64,000 nt of DNA from Streptomyces sp. CB01580. GTDB lineage: Bacteria > Actinomycetota > Actinomycetes > Streptomycetales > Streptomycetaceae. How positions within the stretch are numbered: position 1 is the first letter of the stretch; every line of letters starts with the position of its first letter. This document shows positions 50,583 through 59,630 of this stretch, piece by piece. The notes below the pieces were generated by a model. It saw only the letters and a program-made list of their open reading frames with translations, was not told the origin of the DNA and searched no databases. The translations under genes were made by a program, and so were the position numbers. The stretch spans positions 241,239 to 305,238 of the forward strand of contig NZ_LIXJ01000005.1 of assembly GCF_001905795.1 (NCBI RefSeq), given 5' to 3'.

Positions 50583-51091
50583 CTCCACGACAGCGACGGA
50601 CACCTCGCGGCCGAAATCATGAGGGCGGCGTGAGCATCGTGACGAAGCCGAACGAACCGGTCACGGGGCACCAGACAGAGCACGACGAACCGACGGTTGC
50701 GCAGGCCCGGAAAACCATCCAGCCATCTCGCTTTCGGGCCGCCCACACCGGCCTTCGTACTGGTGGGCCCTCGTGTTCGACTGTCGCCGGTTCTCCGCGG
50801 GTCCAGCCCCTCTGGTTACCGTGCGTGGTCACCGGGGCCGGGGCGAAGGAGCACTGATGCGTGGTCACTACATCCCCCGGCCACCACCAGACACGGGGCC
50901 GACGTAGGTTGCGGTGGTCGAGTGCTACCTCAGGCGCGGGCATCGCGAAGTCCTCCGCGTGATCTACCGAATCTCGCTCACCAACTGGGGGCGGACCAGA
51001 CAGACTTACTTGGCGCACCGGCGAGACCTCATCGTTTCCCGGCAATGACCATGCCCATGCGCGGGGAGAGACCCCGGCTGGAGAGGAACCC
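50583..51091. other. intergenic, no supported gene
   Basis: 509 bases. Frames on both strands are open in places but their residue composition is that of shadow frames and none has a Shine-Dalgarno. The last 30 bases carry the GGAGAGGAA of the lipoprotein gene. Confidence 0.4.
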
Positions 51092-51778
51092 ATGACCACC
51101 CGCACGGCCGCCACCGCGATCCCCGCCGCCGTCGCCTCAGCTCTGCTTCTTGCCGGCTGCGGCGGGCCCGAGGCCCCCAAGGTGGCGGACTTGACCGGCA
51201 AGACCTTCAAGGAAGCCAAGAAGATCGCCGTCCAGGCCGGATACAGGGGCGAATTCGGCGTCAACGTTCAGTCCGCCGACGCCTACACCGCCCCTGGCAG
51301 CACCAACAACCACCACGTGCGGGAGTTCGACGAGGATGACCCGGCCTACGTCTCGTGGACCGTCTGCTCCCAGGATCCCAGCGACCTGTCCTCCGAACGG
51401 GACGGCAGCGACTGGACCCTCTTTCTGTACGTGGTCGAGAAGCCGTCAGACTGCAAGGATGGCGAAATCACCGCTGAAGCCCGCAAACGGTATGTCGCCA
51501 TCGCCAAGCAGGGGGAAGCGCTGGCGAACGAGCCCACCGCAGATGCCACCGCAGACGCCCCGACGGAGGACAGCTACCGCACCATCGACGACCCCGACTT
51601 CACATACACCGGGGACTTCACCATTGACACCGGCCTGCCCGATCCGCAGGAACGGGACACGGACGGCTCTTACCGCTACAGCTTGTGCGAAGGCTCTGAC
51701 TATGAAACCGCCGCCGACTGTTACCCCGCCGAATGGCAGAAGGTGTACGAGGAATATCGCGAAGAGTACGGCTGGTAG
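51092..51778 (+). CDS. PASTA-like lipoprotein
   Basis: 228 residues with GGAGAGGAA before the ATG. The lipobox LLLAGCGG is clear. The mature part opens with KVADLTGKTFKEAKKIAVQA, like a PASTA domain strand and helix, and has several Cys (TVCSQDPSD, KPSDCKDG, SLCEGSDYETAADC). It is acidic and ends EEYREEYGW. PASTA-type lipoproteins are surface proteins; ligand unknown. Confidence 0.8.
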   Translation: MTTRTAATAIPAAVASALLLAGCGGPEAPKVADLTGKTFKEAKKIAVQAGYRGEFGVNVQSADAYTAPGSTNNHHVREFDEDDPAYVSWTVCSQDPSDLSSERDGSDWTLFLYVVEKPSDCKDGEITAEARKRYVAIAKQGEALANEPTADATADAPTEDSYRTIDDPDFTYTGDFTIDTGLPDPQERDTDGSYRYSLCEGSDYETAADCYPAEWQKVYEEYREEYGW

Positions 51779-51955
51779 TCGAGACGGAGGAACCCGCGGA
51801 GGCGGCTGGTGGTCTTGTCGTGGTAGCTGGTACGCCCCCCCCGAGATCACGGACGATCGTTTCCAGGCTGAACCCACGGGGCACTCACAGCGGATGGCGC
51901 CACAAACTCACCGTCAGGACCCCGTCGGCTTGCCGCAGTTGCTTGACTGATTCCC

Positions 51956-52732
51956 ATGACCTCAACAGCGTTCGAGACCGCCACCCCCGACCCGATCGCC
52001 TACCTCGATCGGGTCGCCGCGACCGACCTCAGCCGCTCCTACAAGGGGCGCATGCTCGATGAACTCGACATCCGTCCGGGCCAAACGGCGCTCGACCTGG
52101 GCTGCGGCCCCGGCACCGATCTCGCCTCGCTCGCCCAAGCTGTCACCGCGACAGGCACGGTGATCGGTGTCGACCACGACCAGGCCACGGTCGACGCCGC
52201 CAGGGAGCGCACGTCCGACCAGCACACTGTCACAGTGCGACTCGGCGACATCCACGACCTGCCGCTGCCCGACCGCACCGCCGACCGTGCCCGCACCGAC
52301 CGGGTACTGCAACACGTCGCCGACCCTGCCCGGGCGCTCCGGGAAATTCACCGCGTGCTACAACCCGGCGGGCGGCTCGTCATGGGTGAGCCGGACTGGG
52401 ACACCCTGACCGTCGACCATCCGGACAGCAGCCTTTCGCGCGCCTACACCCAGTACGTCACGGACAAGGTCGTCCGCAATTCCCGCATCGGCAGGCAGCT
52501 CCCCCGACTGGCAACAGGGGCCGGATTCGCGGTGCCCTCGGTCATTCCGATCACCCCCGTATTCCGAGATGCCCAGGCAGCCGACAAGATCCTTGGACTG
52601 GAGCGCACGACGCAGCGTGCCGTGGCCGCCGGATACCTCACCGAGGAAGCAGCAGGACGCTGGCTGGACCACCTCTCCACCGGCCCCTTCCTCGCGGCGG
52701 TGACGTTCTACATCGTCGTAGCCGAGTCATAG
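51956..52732 (+). CDS. SAM-dependent methyltransferase (class I)
   Basis: 258 residues from an ATG. Motif I is ALDLGCGPGTDLASLAQAV, followed by IGVDHDQATVDAARER (acidic strand-2 end), RLGDIHDLPLPDRT and ADRARTDRVLQHVADPARAL, then LRPGG-like LQPGGRLVMGEPDWD. It is a UbiE/Coq5-type fold. The usual YSRDR-type substrate lid is replaced by LGLERTTQRAVAAGYL; the substrate is unknown. A terminator follows. Confidence 0.9.
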   Translation: MTSTAFETATPDPIAYLDRVAATDLSRSYKGRMLDELDIRPGQTALDLGCGPGTDLASLAQAVTATGTVIGVDHDQATVDAARERTSDQHTVTVRLGDIHDLPLPDRTADRARTDRVLQHVADPARALREIHRVLQPGGRLVMGEPDWDTLTVDHPDSSLSRAYTQYVTDKVVRNSRIGRQLPRLATGAGFAVPSVIPITPVFRDAQAADKILGLERTTQRAVAAGYLTEEAAGRWLDHLSTGPFLAAVTFYIVVAES

Positions 52733-52752
52733 TCGCCAGCCCAGCAACGACA

Positions 52753-52779
52753 GCCCGCCGGGAACAGCTCCCGGCGGGC
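52753..52779 (+). terminator. terminator after the methyltransferase
   Basis: GCCCGCCGGGA (52753-52763) pairs perfectly with TCCCGGCGGGC (52769-52779) around five bases, 21 bases past the stop. Confidence 0.85.
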
Positions 52780-52814
52780 ACGGACAGTGACCAACACCGC
52801 TTGCACTCACCCCG

Positions 52815-52849
52815 GACTCACGACACTTGAATCACGCGAGCCCACCAGT
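52815..52849. repeat. left copy of a 34-35-bp direct repeat
   Basis: GACTCACGACAcTTGAAT... CACCAGT matches 54824-54857 at about 29 of 34 positions in the same orientation. The two copies enclose the frameshifted membrane gene and the S41 peptidase gene, about 2 kb. Confidence 0.6.
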
Positions 52850-52886
52850 TAACTACCGTCAGCAGCATGGCAATGCCGAACTGTGT

Positions 52887-53166
52887 TCAGTCCCTCCGTA
52901 CGAATTGGTGTCGCACCCACAGCACCGCCGCTGTGACCGGGGACATGACTCCCGCAAATAGCACCCAGAACCACACGTGACCTGCGAAAACCTCGAACGC
53001 GGGGGCATTCGCCAGGACATCGGAACACGACCCTGACGCGCATGTTGTACCCGTCGTCGTCCGGGTGTGTTGCGCACCAGTCGGCCTCGTGGCCCGCCGC
53101 CTGCAGAAGGAATCCCAGAAGGACCGCGCCCAGACCGCCTAGCGCAGGCCACCCGGGCGGAGGCAT
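52887..53166 (-). pseudogene. small membrane protein with a frameshift
   Basis: The first part (from an ATG at 53166) reads ALGGLGAVLLGFLLQAAGHE, then ADWCATHPDDDGYNMRVRVV. The natural continuation is in another frame: LANAPAFEVFAGHVWFWVLF, then AGVMSPVTAAVLWVRHQFV and a stop at 52887. The join near 53010 needs one base gained or lost. Two transmembrane helices result. It is either a real mutation or an assembly error. Confidence 0.6.
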
Positions 53167-53379
53167 CCGGGCCGCTGGCAGGGTCGAGCTCTTCGCGGAC
53201 GTGCTCCGGTCATCCCAACTTGCCGAACGCCCGGGCGAGCACGCTCCAACATCCCTTGCGGGGCAGCCCGTTAGAGGGCTGGCCCCACCTCCGATCAACC
53301 GGACAGCCGGATGGCCGCGAGAACGCCACGTCGGCGACCGTGGGGGTGCCCAAGCAACTGCTGCAAGGAGGGCGCGTTC

Positions 53380-54753
53380 GTGCGCATCGTTACGACCACC
53401 GCCATCTCACTGGCACTCGTCGGCGGAGCCGTGCCGGCGGCCATCGCCCAGGGGCCGACCACCGAGGGAATCTGGCGCATGAACGGCTACGGCACAGTGC
53501 TGTCCCTCCACAACGGGATCTTCCAGGAGTATCAGATCACCGCGGTGAGCTGCCTGAAGGGCGACTCCGCGCGGCGGACCGGCCCCGGCACCTACACCAC
53601 GTCCGACGGCACCGTCCTGACCGTGCGCTCCCGAGGAGACCACGACCACGCTTTCGTGCGCGAGGACGGCTCCGTCGGCAGCCGGAGCCTCCGGCGCATC
53701 CCTGCGCTGCCCGACGCCTGCTCGCGCCCGCAGGCAGAGGATCCCCGCAAGACCTTCGACGTCTTCTGGCAGACCTTCGAGGAGAACTACCCCTTCTTCG
53801 CAGCCAAGGGCATTGACTGGCACAAGGCCCGCGATCAGTACCGCCCCAAGGTGCACGCCGGGACGACGAGGGACGAGCTGTACGACGTCTTCAGCGAGAT
53901 GGTCGAGCCGCTCCACGACGCCCACGTCGCCGTCCTGGACGGCAAGCGTGTCTTCTATCAGGCCCGCCCCGGCACCGTCATGCCTTCCGCGGAACTGGAC
54001 GCCAGGGTCAAGAAGTTCATCGTGGCACGCGACCTCCAATCCGCCCGGAACCTCCAGGACTTCGCGAACGGGCGGATCACCTACGCCGACCTGCCCGGCG
54101 GGCAGGGCTATCTGCGGATCTCCGGCTTCGACGGGTACGCGGATGATGACGCCTACGCCGACCAGCTGGCCGAACTCGACAAGACATTGGACACGGTCCT
54201 CAGCCAGGAACGCACGCGGCGCCTGAAGGGCCTGATCATCGACCAACGGATCAACGGTGGCGGCTTCGACGCGTTGGGAATCCACATCGCCGCGCGCCTC
54301 ACCGACACCCCCTACCTCGCCTACTCCAAGAGGGCCCGCAACGTTCCCACCGACCCCACCCGGCACACTCGCCCCCAGCCCGTGTACGTCGAACCAGCCC
54401 AGGGCCCCCGCTACACCGGGCCGGTCGCCGTGCTGACCAGCGGCTCGACCGTCAGCGCGGGAGAGACCTTCGCCCAGGCCCTCATGGACCGGCCCGGCAA
54501 GACGGTCCGAATCGGGCAGCCCACACAGGGCGTCTTCTCGGACATCATGGTGCGCAAGCTCCCCAACGCCATGTCGGCCTGGCTACCGAACGAAGAATTT
54601 TTGACCCGATCGGGCATGACCTTCGACGGTACAGGCATTCCGCCAAATCTCACTGAGCCGGTCTTCACCAAGGAGGAGTTCGCCAGGAAGAGGGACTCGG
54701 CCTTCGACAGAGCTCTGAGCATCCTGCGGAACTACGGCAGCGCCACGAGCTGA
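53380..54753 (+). CDS. secreted S41 (tail-specific) peptidase
   Basis: 457 residues from a GTG with GGAGG eight bases upstream. A signal peptide ends PAAIAQG. A short N-terminal domain (GIWRMNGYGTVLSLHNGIFQ, Cys pair) precedes a helical region FDVFWQTFEENYPFFAAKGI and the S41 core: YLRISGFDGYADDDAY, LIIDQRINGGGFDALG, and the nucleophile Ser in VLTSGSTVSAGETFAQAL. No PDZ domain is obvious between them. It is likely an exported processing protease or scavenging enzyme. Confidence 0.88.
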   Translation: MRIVTTTAISLALVGGAVPAAIAQGPTTEGIWRMNGYGTVLSLHNGIFQEYQITAVSCLKGDSARRTGPGTYTTSDGTVLTVRSRGDHDHAFVREDGSVGSRSLRRIPALPDACSRPQAEDPRKTFDVFWQTFEENYPFFAAKGIDWHKARDQYRPKVHAGTTRDELYDVFSEMVEPLHDAHVAVLDGKRVFYQARPGTVMPSAELDARVKKFIVARDLQSARNLQDFANGRITYADLPGGQGYLRISGFDGYADDDAYADQLAELDKTLDTVLSQERTRRLKGLIIDQRINGGGFDALGIHIAARLTDTPYLAYSKRARNVPTDPTRHTRPQPVYVEPAQGPRYTGPVAVLTSGSTVSAGETFAQALMDRPGKTVRIGQPTQGVFSDIMVRKLPNAMSAWLPNEEFLTRSGMTFDGTGIPPNLTEPVFTKEEFARKRDSAFDRALSILRNYGSATS

Positions 54754-54823
54754 CACGGGAGCAGCGGGACAGGGCAGCCCTCCAGTGATCACGGAAGGTC
54801 ACTGTCGGCTCGGCGGAACCGAC

Positions 54824-54857
54824 GACTCACGACAGTTGAATACGCAAACTCACCAGT
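54824..54857. repeat. right copy of the 34-35-bp direct repeat
   Basis: Matches 52815-52849 with five substitutions and one missing base. It lies 71 bases past the S41 stop and just before the end of the convergent DUF1801 gene. Confidence 0.6.
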
Positions 54858-54893
54858 ACCGAGGCCGCACACGTCGAGAGACCGCGGAGGGGG

Positions 54894-55277
54894 TCAGGCC
54901 TTCGCGAGTTCGGCGGCCTCCAGTTCGCCCGCCTGCTTCAGCCAGTCGGCGAAGAGCTTCTCGTCGATCTCGTCGACGGAGGCCAGCTTGGCCTGCCCCA
55001 TGATGCGTGCACCGGGCTGCAGTCGACCGGACGGGTCGTCGAGTTCCTGCCCGCGCCAGAACCCGAAGGTCACGTACTTCGAGTACGCCCTGACGTAGCA
55101 GACCGGCCCCTTTCCGGGTGCCTCGCCCGCACTCCAGGTGGGTGCCTGGTGGTAGACCGCCGAGTTCGCGTCGGGCAGCGCGGCGTCAATGAGCGGGATC
55201 AGCTTCTCGACGATGTCACGAAACGGGCCGGTGGCGAGCCCTGCCACGTACTCCTCAACAGGAGCGAACTTCCCCAC
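54894..55277 (-). CDS. DUF1801 family protein
   Basis: 127 residues from a GTG with GGAG six bases upstream. It reads VEEYVAGLATGPFRDIVEKL, then SAVYHQAPTWSAGEAPGKGP and KYVTFGFWRGQELDDPSGRL, a full YdhG/DUF1801 domain. The family has been linked to iron-chaperone-like (frataxin-like fold) roles, but function is mostly unknown. It is divergent from the APC permease. Confidence 0.85.
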   Translation of the reverse strand: MGKFAPVEEYVAGLATGPFRDIVEKLIPLIDAALPDANSAVYHQAPTWSAGEAPGKGPVCYVRAYSKYVTFGFWRGQELDDPSGRLQPGARIMGQAKLASVDEIDEKLFADWLKQAGELEAAELAKA

Positions 55278-55422
55278 TTTTACTCCAAGTTCTTCTGTTC
55301 CGATCAGCCCGCACACCCTCACACAGGGGGCCCGCGACCGTGGGGGCCTGCCCGAAGCTCCTCTATCGTCTGCCGGTGTCGCAAACCGTGCCCCCTGTGA
55401 CCTGCTGCCGAGGAGTACACCC

Positions 55423-56694
55423 GTGAACAAGCCATCGACCACCGGCGTCCCGGACGAACTGCAGCGGCGGCTCGGCGTGACCGACGCCGTGGTGATCGGC
55501 CTGGGGTCGATGATCGGTGCGGGGATCTTCGCCGCCCTCGCCCCGGCAGCACGGGCGGCCGGCTCCGGGCTGCTGATCGGTCTGGCCCTGGCCGCCGTGG
55601 TCGCCTACTGCAACGCGACGTCCTCCGCGAGGCTGGCTGCCCGCTACCCGGCCTCGGGCGGCACCTATGTCTACGGTCGCGAGCGCCTCGGCGACTTCTG
55701 GGGCTACCTGGCCGGGTGGGGCTTCGTGGTCGGCAAGACAGCCTCCTGCGCGGCGATGGCGCTCACGGTCGGCTCGTACGTGTGGCCCGGGCAGGCGCAC
55801 GCGGTCGCGGTGGCCGCCGTGGTGGCGCTGACGGCCGTGAACTACGCGGGTGTACGGAGATCCGCGCTCCTGACCCGAGCGATCGTCGCGCTGGTCCTGG
55901 CGGTGCTCGCGGCCGTGGTGGTCGCCGCCCTCACCTCCGGGACCGCGGACGCCGCCCGGCTGGACGTCGGCTCGGACGCCACCGTCGGCGGGGTGCTCCA
56001 GGCTGCGGGCCTGCTCTTCTTCGCGTTCGCCGGCTACGCCCGTATCGCCACGCTCGGGGAGGAGGTCCGCGATCCGGCCCGCACCATCCCCCGGGCCATC
56101 CCGCTCGCGCTCGGCATCACCCTGGTCGTGTACGCCGTCGTCGCCGTCGCCGCCCTGGCGACGCTCGGCCCGGGGCGGCTGGCCGAGGCGTCGGCTCCGC
56201 TGTCGGACGCCGTGCGGGCCGCGGGCGCCGACCGGCTCGTCCCCGTCGTACGCGTCGGCGCCGCCGTCGCTGCGCTCGGCTCCCTGCTCGCCCTCGTCCT
56301 CGGCGTCTCCCGTACGGCCCTGGCCATGGCCCGGGACCGTCACCTGCCCCACGCCCTGGCCGCCGTCCATCCCCGTTTCAAGGTGCCCCACCGCGCCGAA
56401 CTCCTCGTCGGCGCCGTGGTGGCGGTGGTGGCCGCGACCGCCGATGTGCGCGGGGCCATCGGGTTCTCCTCCTTCGGCGTGCTCGTCTACTACGCCATCG
56501 CCAACGCCTCCGCCTGGACCCTCGCCCCCGACGAAGGCCGCCCCCACCTCCTGGTCCCCGCCGTCGGGTTGGCCGGCTGCCTGGCCCTGGCCTTCGCACT
56601 CCCGTGGGCCTCGGTCGTCTCCGGCGCCGCTGTGCTCGCGGCCGGTGCGCTCGTCTACGCCGCGCGCCGCTCGGTGTCGGTGCGCAAGCCGTAG
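55423..56694 (+). CDS. APC-family amino acid permease
   Basis: 423 residues from a GTG with GAGGAG upstream. About twelve transmembrane helices. The APC signature of helix 1 is VIGLGSMIGAGIFAALAP, and helix 6 has LLFFAFAGYARIATLGEEVR, followed by DPARTIPRAIPLAL. Exchange or proton-coupled uptake of amino acids or amines is expected; substrate not predictable. The C-terminus VYAARRSVSVRKP is basic and cytoplasmic. Confidence 0.92.
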   Translation: MNKPSTTGVPDELQRRLGVTDAVVIGLGSMIGAGIFAALAPAARAAGSGLLIGLALAAVVAYCNATSSARLAARYPASGGTYVYGRERLGDFWGYLAGWGFVVGKTASCAAMALTVGSYVWPGQAHAVAVAAVVALTAVNYAGVRRSALLTRAIVALVLAVLAAVVVAALTSGTADAARLDVGSDATVGGVLQAAGLLFFAFAGYARIATLGEEVRDPARTIPRAIPLALGITLVVYAVVAVAALATLGPGRLAEASAPLSDAVRAAGADRLVPVVRVGAAVAALGSLLALVLGVSRTALAMARDRHLPHALAAVHPRFKVPHRAELLVGAVVAVVAATADVRGAIGFSSFGVLVYYAIANASAWTLAPDEGRPHLLVPAVGLAGCLALAFALPWASVVSGAAVLAAGALVYAARRSVSVRKP

Positions 56695-56768
56695 TCGTAG
56701 GCCGTATCCGCTGTCGTCCGAGCACTCGTACGCATGCCATGAAGCTACGGAAGGCCGGACGCAGTCGA

Positions 56769-56803
56769 TTGACTTTCGATCGATATCTATCGAAAATCGA
56801 TGT
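56769..56803 (+). promoter_or_regulatory. promoter and palindrome of the second DUF2975/XRE operon
   Basis: TTGACT (56769-56774), 17 bases, then GAAAAT (56792-56797) form a weak sigma-A-like pair whose start would fall at the ATG (56804), implying a leaderless mRNA. Across the spacer lies TTTCGAT-N8-ATCGAAA (56775 region), an inverted repeat with ATCG units as in the first module. Confidence 0.6.
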
Positions 56804-57301
56804 ATGAATCACCTCTTCATAGTCGCGCTCCGGGCCGGTATCGTCGCAGCGATCGTGATCGGTCTCTTCGGTCAGATCGTGGTCGTCCCGACGACCGCAG
56901 CCGACGAAGTGGACCGCTTCCCTCCCTACGCCCCGTTCGCCGCGCCCTACGTGACGGTGGCAATCGTCGGCATCGCCTGCGTCCAGGTCGCGCTCGTCGC
57001 GGTGTGGATGCTGCTCGCCATGGTCCGACGGGACGCGATCTTCACTCCGCAGGCCTTCCGATGGGTCGATGTCATCATCGGGTCCTCGGCCCTGGCAACA
57101 CTGCTGGCGATCGGGGTGGCCGGTCACCTGGCCCTGGCCGACGTCCCCTCTCCCAACGGCAACATGGGCGCCATCAGCGCCCTGGCCGCCGCGATCACGG
57201 GTGTCGGCGTCGGAGCGTCGTTCGCGATGCTGGTCGTCATCATGCGCGGCCTCCTGCGCAAGGCGACGGATCTACAGACCGAGATCGCCGAGGTGATCTG
57301 A
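56804..57301 (+). CDS. DUF2975 family membrane protein, second module
   Basis: 165 residues with four hydrophobic segments (ALRAGIVAAIVIGLFGQIVV, YVTVAIVGIACVQVALVAVW, GSSALATLLAIGVAGHLALA, ITGVGVGASFAMLVVIMRGL). The family signature RDAIFTPQAFRWVDVIIG lies after helix 2. No Shine-Dalgarno precedes the ATG, in line with a leaderless start. The stop overlaps the XRE start by one base (TGATG). It is diverged from the 16849 protein rather than a recent duplicate. Confidence 0.88.
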   Translation: MNHLFIVALRAGIVAAIVIGLFGQIVVVPTTAADEVDRFPPYAPFAAPYVTVAIVGIACVQVALVAVWMLLAMVRRDAIFTPQAFRWVDVIIGSSALATLLAIGVAGHLALADVPSPNGNMGAISALAAAITGVGVGASFAMLVVIMRGLLRKATDLQTEIAEVI

Positions 57302-57543
57302 TGGCGATCATCGTCGACCTCGACGTCCAACTCGCCAGACGCAACCTGTCAGTGGGGGAGTTCGCCGCCGCCGTCGGCATCACACCGGCCAATATCGCCG
57401 TGCTGAAGAACGGTCGCGCGAAGGCGGTGCGGTTCACGACGCTCGACGCGATCTGCCGCACACTCGACTGCCAACCCGGCGACGTGCTGCGCTGGGTTCC
57501 CGACGACGAAGACACCGAAGGCAACGACGAATACAACGACTGA
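57301..57543 (+). CDS. small XRE-family regulator, second module
   Basis: 80 residues: LDVQLARRNLSVGEFAAAVG, then ITPANIAVLKNGRAKAVRFT and TLDCQPGDVLRWVPD. It is the same YozG-like subtype as the protein at 16625 (both share VLKN-RAKA-RF-TL and CQPGD). It ends in an acidic tail. It likely binds the ATCG palindrome in front of its operon. Confidence 0.9.
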   Translation: MAIIVDLDVQLARRNLSVGEFAAAVGITPANIAVLKNGRAKAVRFTTLDAICRTLDCQPGDVLRWVPDDEDTEGNDEYND

Positions 57544-57652
57544 GCACGCGTCACGGGCGAGGGTGGCGTTGTGAGCGGCCCGTGGCCTGGGAATCGGCCG
57601 ACGGTCAACGACCCGACGCCGTTGTCGGTGCCGGGTGCCAGACTCACCGAGC

Positions 57653-58204
57653 ATGACGAACAATGTGCGGTTGAGGGACGTCGAAGAGGCCGATCTGGAG
57701 TTGTTCTTCCGGTACGAACACGACGCCGAGGCTGTCCGGCGTTCGAGGTTCACGCCCCGGGGCCGGGAGAGGTTCATGACCCATTGGGCCACGAAGGTCC
57801 TCGGGGATCCGAGCGTCTTCGTGCAGACCGTCACCGTGGATGGTGAGACGGCGGGCAACGTCGTCGCCTGGTGGGATGACCACCGACGCTTCATCGGCTA
57901 CTGGTTCGGGCAGCGTTACTGGGGCCGAGGCATCGGCACCCGGGCGCTGACGCTCTTCCTGGAGCGGGAGAAGAACCGCCCGCTCCATGCCGACCCCTTC
58001 GCCGACAACACCGGCTCGGTGCGGCTGCTGGAGAAGCACGGTTTCCAGCACACGGGCACCGTACGGTACGGCGAGCACGAACACGCGATGCTCGTGCTCC
58101 GCGAGAACAGCGGGCCGAAGCCCGGGGCCGTGGGAGACACACGAACTCCTGACGCCTCCGCGCCGCAGGCCGACGTCGGCTCGGCCGCCGGATCGGGAAG
58201 CTGA
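57653..58204 (+). CDS. GNAT family N-acetyltransferase
   Basis: 183 residues, MTNNVRLRDVEEADLELFFR. Motif A is YWFGQRYWGRGIGTRALTLF and then DPFADNTGSVRLLEKHGFQH, typical of the RimJ/RimL-like acetyltransferase_3 group. An Ala/Ser-rich C-terminal tail is added. Shine-Dalgarno is poor; the ATG at 57653 is the best-placed start. Confidence 0.88.
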   Translation: MTNNVRLRDVEEADLELFFRYEHDAEAVRRSRFTPRGRERFMTHWATKVLGDPSVFVQTVTVDGETAGNVVAWWDDHRRFIGYWFGQRYWGRGIGTRALTLFLEREKNRPLHADPFADNTGSVRLLEKHGFQHTGTVRYGEHEHAMLVLRENSGPKPGAVGDTRTPDASAPQADVGSAAGSGS

Positions 58205-58275
58205 CGGTCGCCGACGACGGCCGGGTCGTGCGCGGGAACCTGTTTGCCGCCGACGGGGAGCCGCCGAGACCGTGA

Positions 58276-58809
58276 TCATACGACCTGGGCGGCGATGATC
58301 CGCGCGCACTCCAGGGACTCGGTGTGCGTGGTGTCCACCTCCAGGTCGTAGACCACGTCCCGGTGGGCCTTCTCCGCCTGCGACTCGGCCATCCCGGGGA
58401 TTCGGTCTCCGCGGGCGATCTCGCGGGCTGCGGCGACCGCGCTCTCGCACCGGACGCCGACCCACAGCACGTGCAGTCCGCCGAGAGCCTTCCGCCACCG
58501 CTGCTGGGACTCCGCCCCGCCGAGAAAGACATCGTCGACGATGATCCGGGCGCGTGCACGAGCCATCGCGGCGACCCCTTCCATCCATGCCTCTTCCAGC
58601 GCCCGGAACTCGGCTCCGATACTCACGCCGCCGTCCGTGTCGAAGTCGATGCCGGACTGCGATGCCTGCAGGGAGACGGGCATCGTCTCGATCAAGGTGT
58701 CGACCCCGAGAGCGAGCCATGGATCCGGCAAGGTGGACTGCAGACACCGGGCGATCCCGGATTTGCCCGAACTGGACCCGCCGTTCAACATAATCACCTG
58801 AGTTCTCAC
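58276..58809 (-). CDS. chloramphenicol-phosphotransferase-like kinase
   Basis: 177 residues from a GTG at 58809. The P-loop is [17 protein letters not shown], near the N-terminus. The catalytic Asp lies in [12 protein letters not shown] and a lid follows with [13 protein letters not shown]. This is the fold of Streptomyces chloramphenicol 3-O-phosphotransferase, but many relatives act on other small molecules, so resistance is only a possibility. GGGGAG is 15 bases upstream, too far to decide the start. Confidence 0.82.
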   Translation of the reverse strand: MRTQVIMLNGGSSSGKSGIARCLQSTLPDPWLALGVDTLIETMPVSLQASQSGIDFDTDGGVSIGAEFRALEEAWMEGVAAMARARARIIVDDVFLGGAESQQRWRKALGGLHVLWVGVRCESAVAAAREIARGDRIPGMAESQAEKAHRDVVYDLEVDTTHTESLECARIIAAQVV

Positions 58810-59074
58810 CACGTCACAGTAAAGGCGCTCCCCCTCAGCATCGAAGCCGATTTCGCAAGCCAGGCCGAGGTCCATGAGGGCCGACCCCGATCCCACAGGC
58901 CAGAAACGGGTTCTGCGGGACGGCGCCGCTGCCCGTACTCGCGTACTCGCTCATGTTGCCGGGTCCCGGAATACTGCGAGGCGTATTCCCTGCCCGTTCC
59001 GGCAGGCGCATGGGCCCGGCCGGGAGCCCATCCTGGTGGGGGAACCACAGCGGCGGGTCTTCCGGCTGCGGTGT

Positions 59075-59134
59075 TCGAAGTTGCTCAACTCGGAGTTGCG
59101 CAACTCGAAGTTGCTCGATTCGAAGTTGCTCGAT
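59075..59134 (+). repeat. four 15-bp repeats in the leader of a membrane gene
   Basis: TCGAAGTTGCTCAAC, TCGGAGTTGCGCAAC and two copies of TCGAAGTTGCTCGAT follow each other without gaps. GTTGC/GCAAC pairs allow hairpins in the mRNA. The array ends 27 bases before the GTG at 59162. The rest of 58810-59074 holds nothing I can support. Confidence 0.8.
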
Positions 59135-59161
59135 GTGGTGGAGGGGCGGAGGTTCGCGACC

Positions 59162-59524
59162 GTGATGGAGTTGTTCGAGGCTGCCATGGATGTGTTCATG
59201 CTGGCCATGGGCCTGGGATGCGTGTGGCTGGGGTGTTCCGCCACGCATCGGCGCCACCAGTACCCGGAGCTGGCTCGGGGGCCCGTCTGGGCCACCCGCA
59301 CCTGGGGGCTCGGATTTGTGCTGCTGGGGGCGTCGCTCGCCATCGCGTCGGTGGGCCGGTTCACCGGCGAGACGTGGAGCTGGCCGTCGGCCGTGATGCG
59401 CTGGGTCGCCGGGCCGTTGGTGTTCGGCTCGATCCTGGTCTCGATGGTGTTCCGGCAGTGGGGCAACCGGAACAACCGGGCGGTGAGGGCGACGGAATCG
59501 GTGGACGAGGGACACCAGGCGTGA
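59162..59524 (+). CDS. small membrane protein
   Basis: 120 residues from a GTG (an ATG is the next codon) with GGAGG nine bases before it. Three hydrophobic segments (AAMDVFMLAMGLGCVWLGC, TWGLGFVLLGASLAIASV, WVAGPLVFGSILVSMVF). The repeat-rich leader upstream is in frame but its translation is not supported. No family is recognised. Confidence 0.7.
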   Translation: MMELFEAAMDVFMLAMGLGCVWLGCSATHRRHQYPELARGPVWATRTWGLGFVLLGASLAIASVGRFTGETWSWPSAVMRWVAGPLVFGSILVSMVFRQWGNRNNRAVRATESVDEGHQA

Positions 59525-59630
59525 ACCGGCCTGCTTCGTGATGCGAGGCGGCATTTCGTGGCACCGGCTGCTCGCCCGTCTTCTCGCCCACTCGTCTTCC
59601 CCTCCCCGTCGGCACGCCCGGCCCGTGTGA

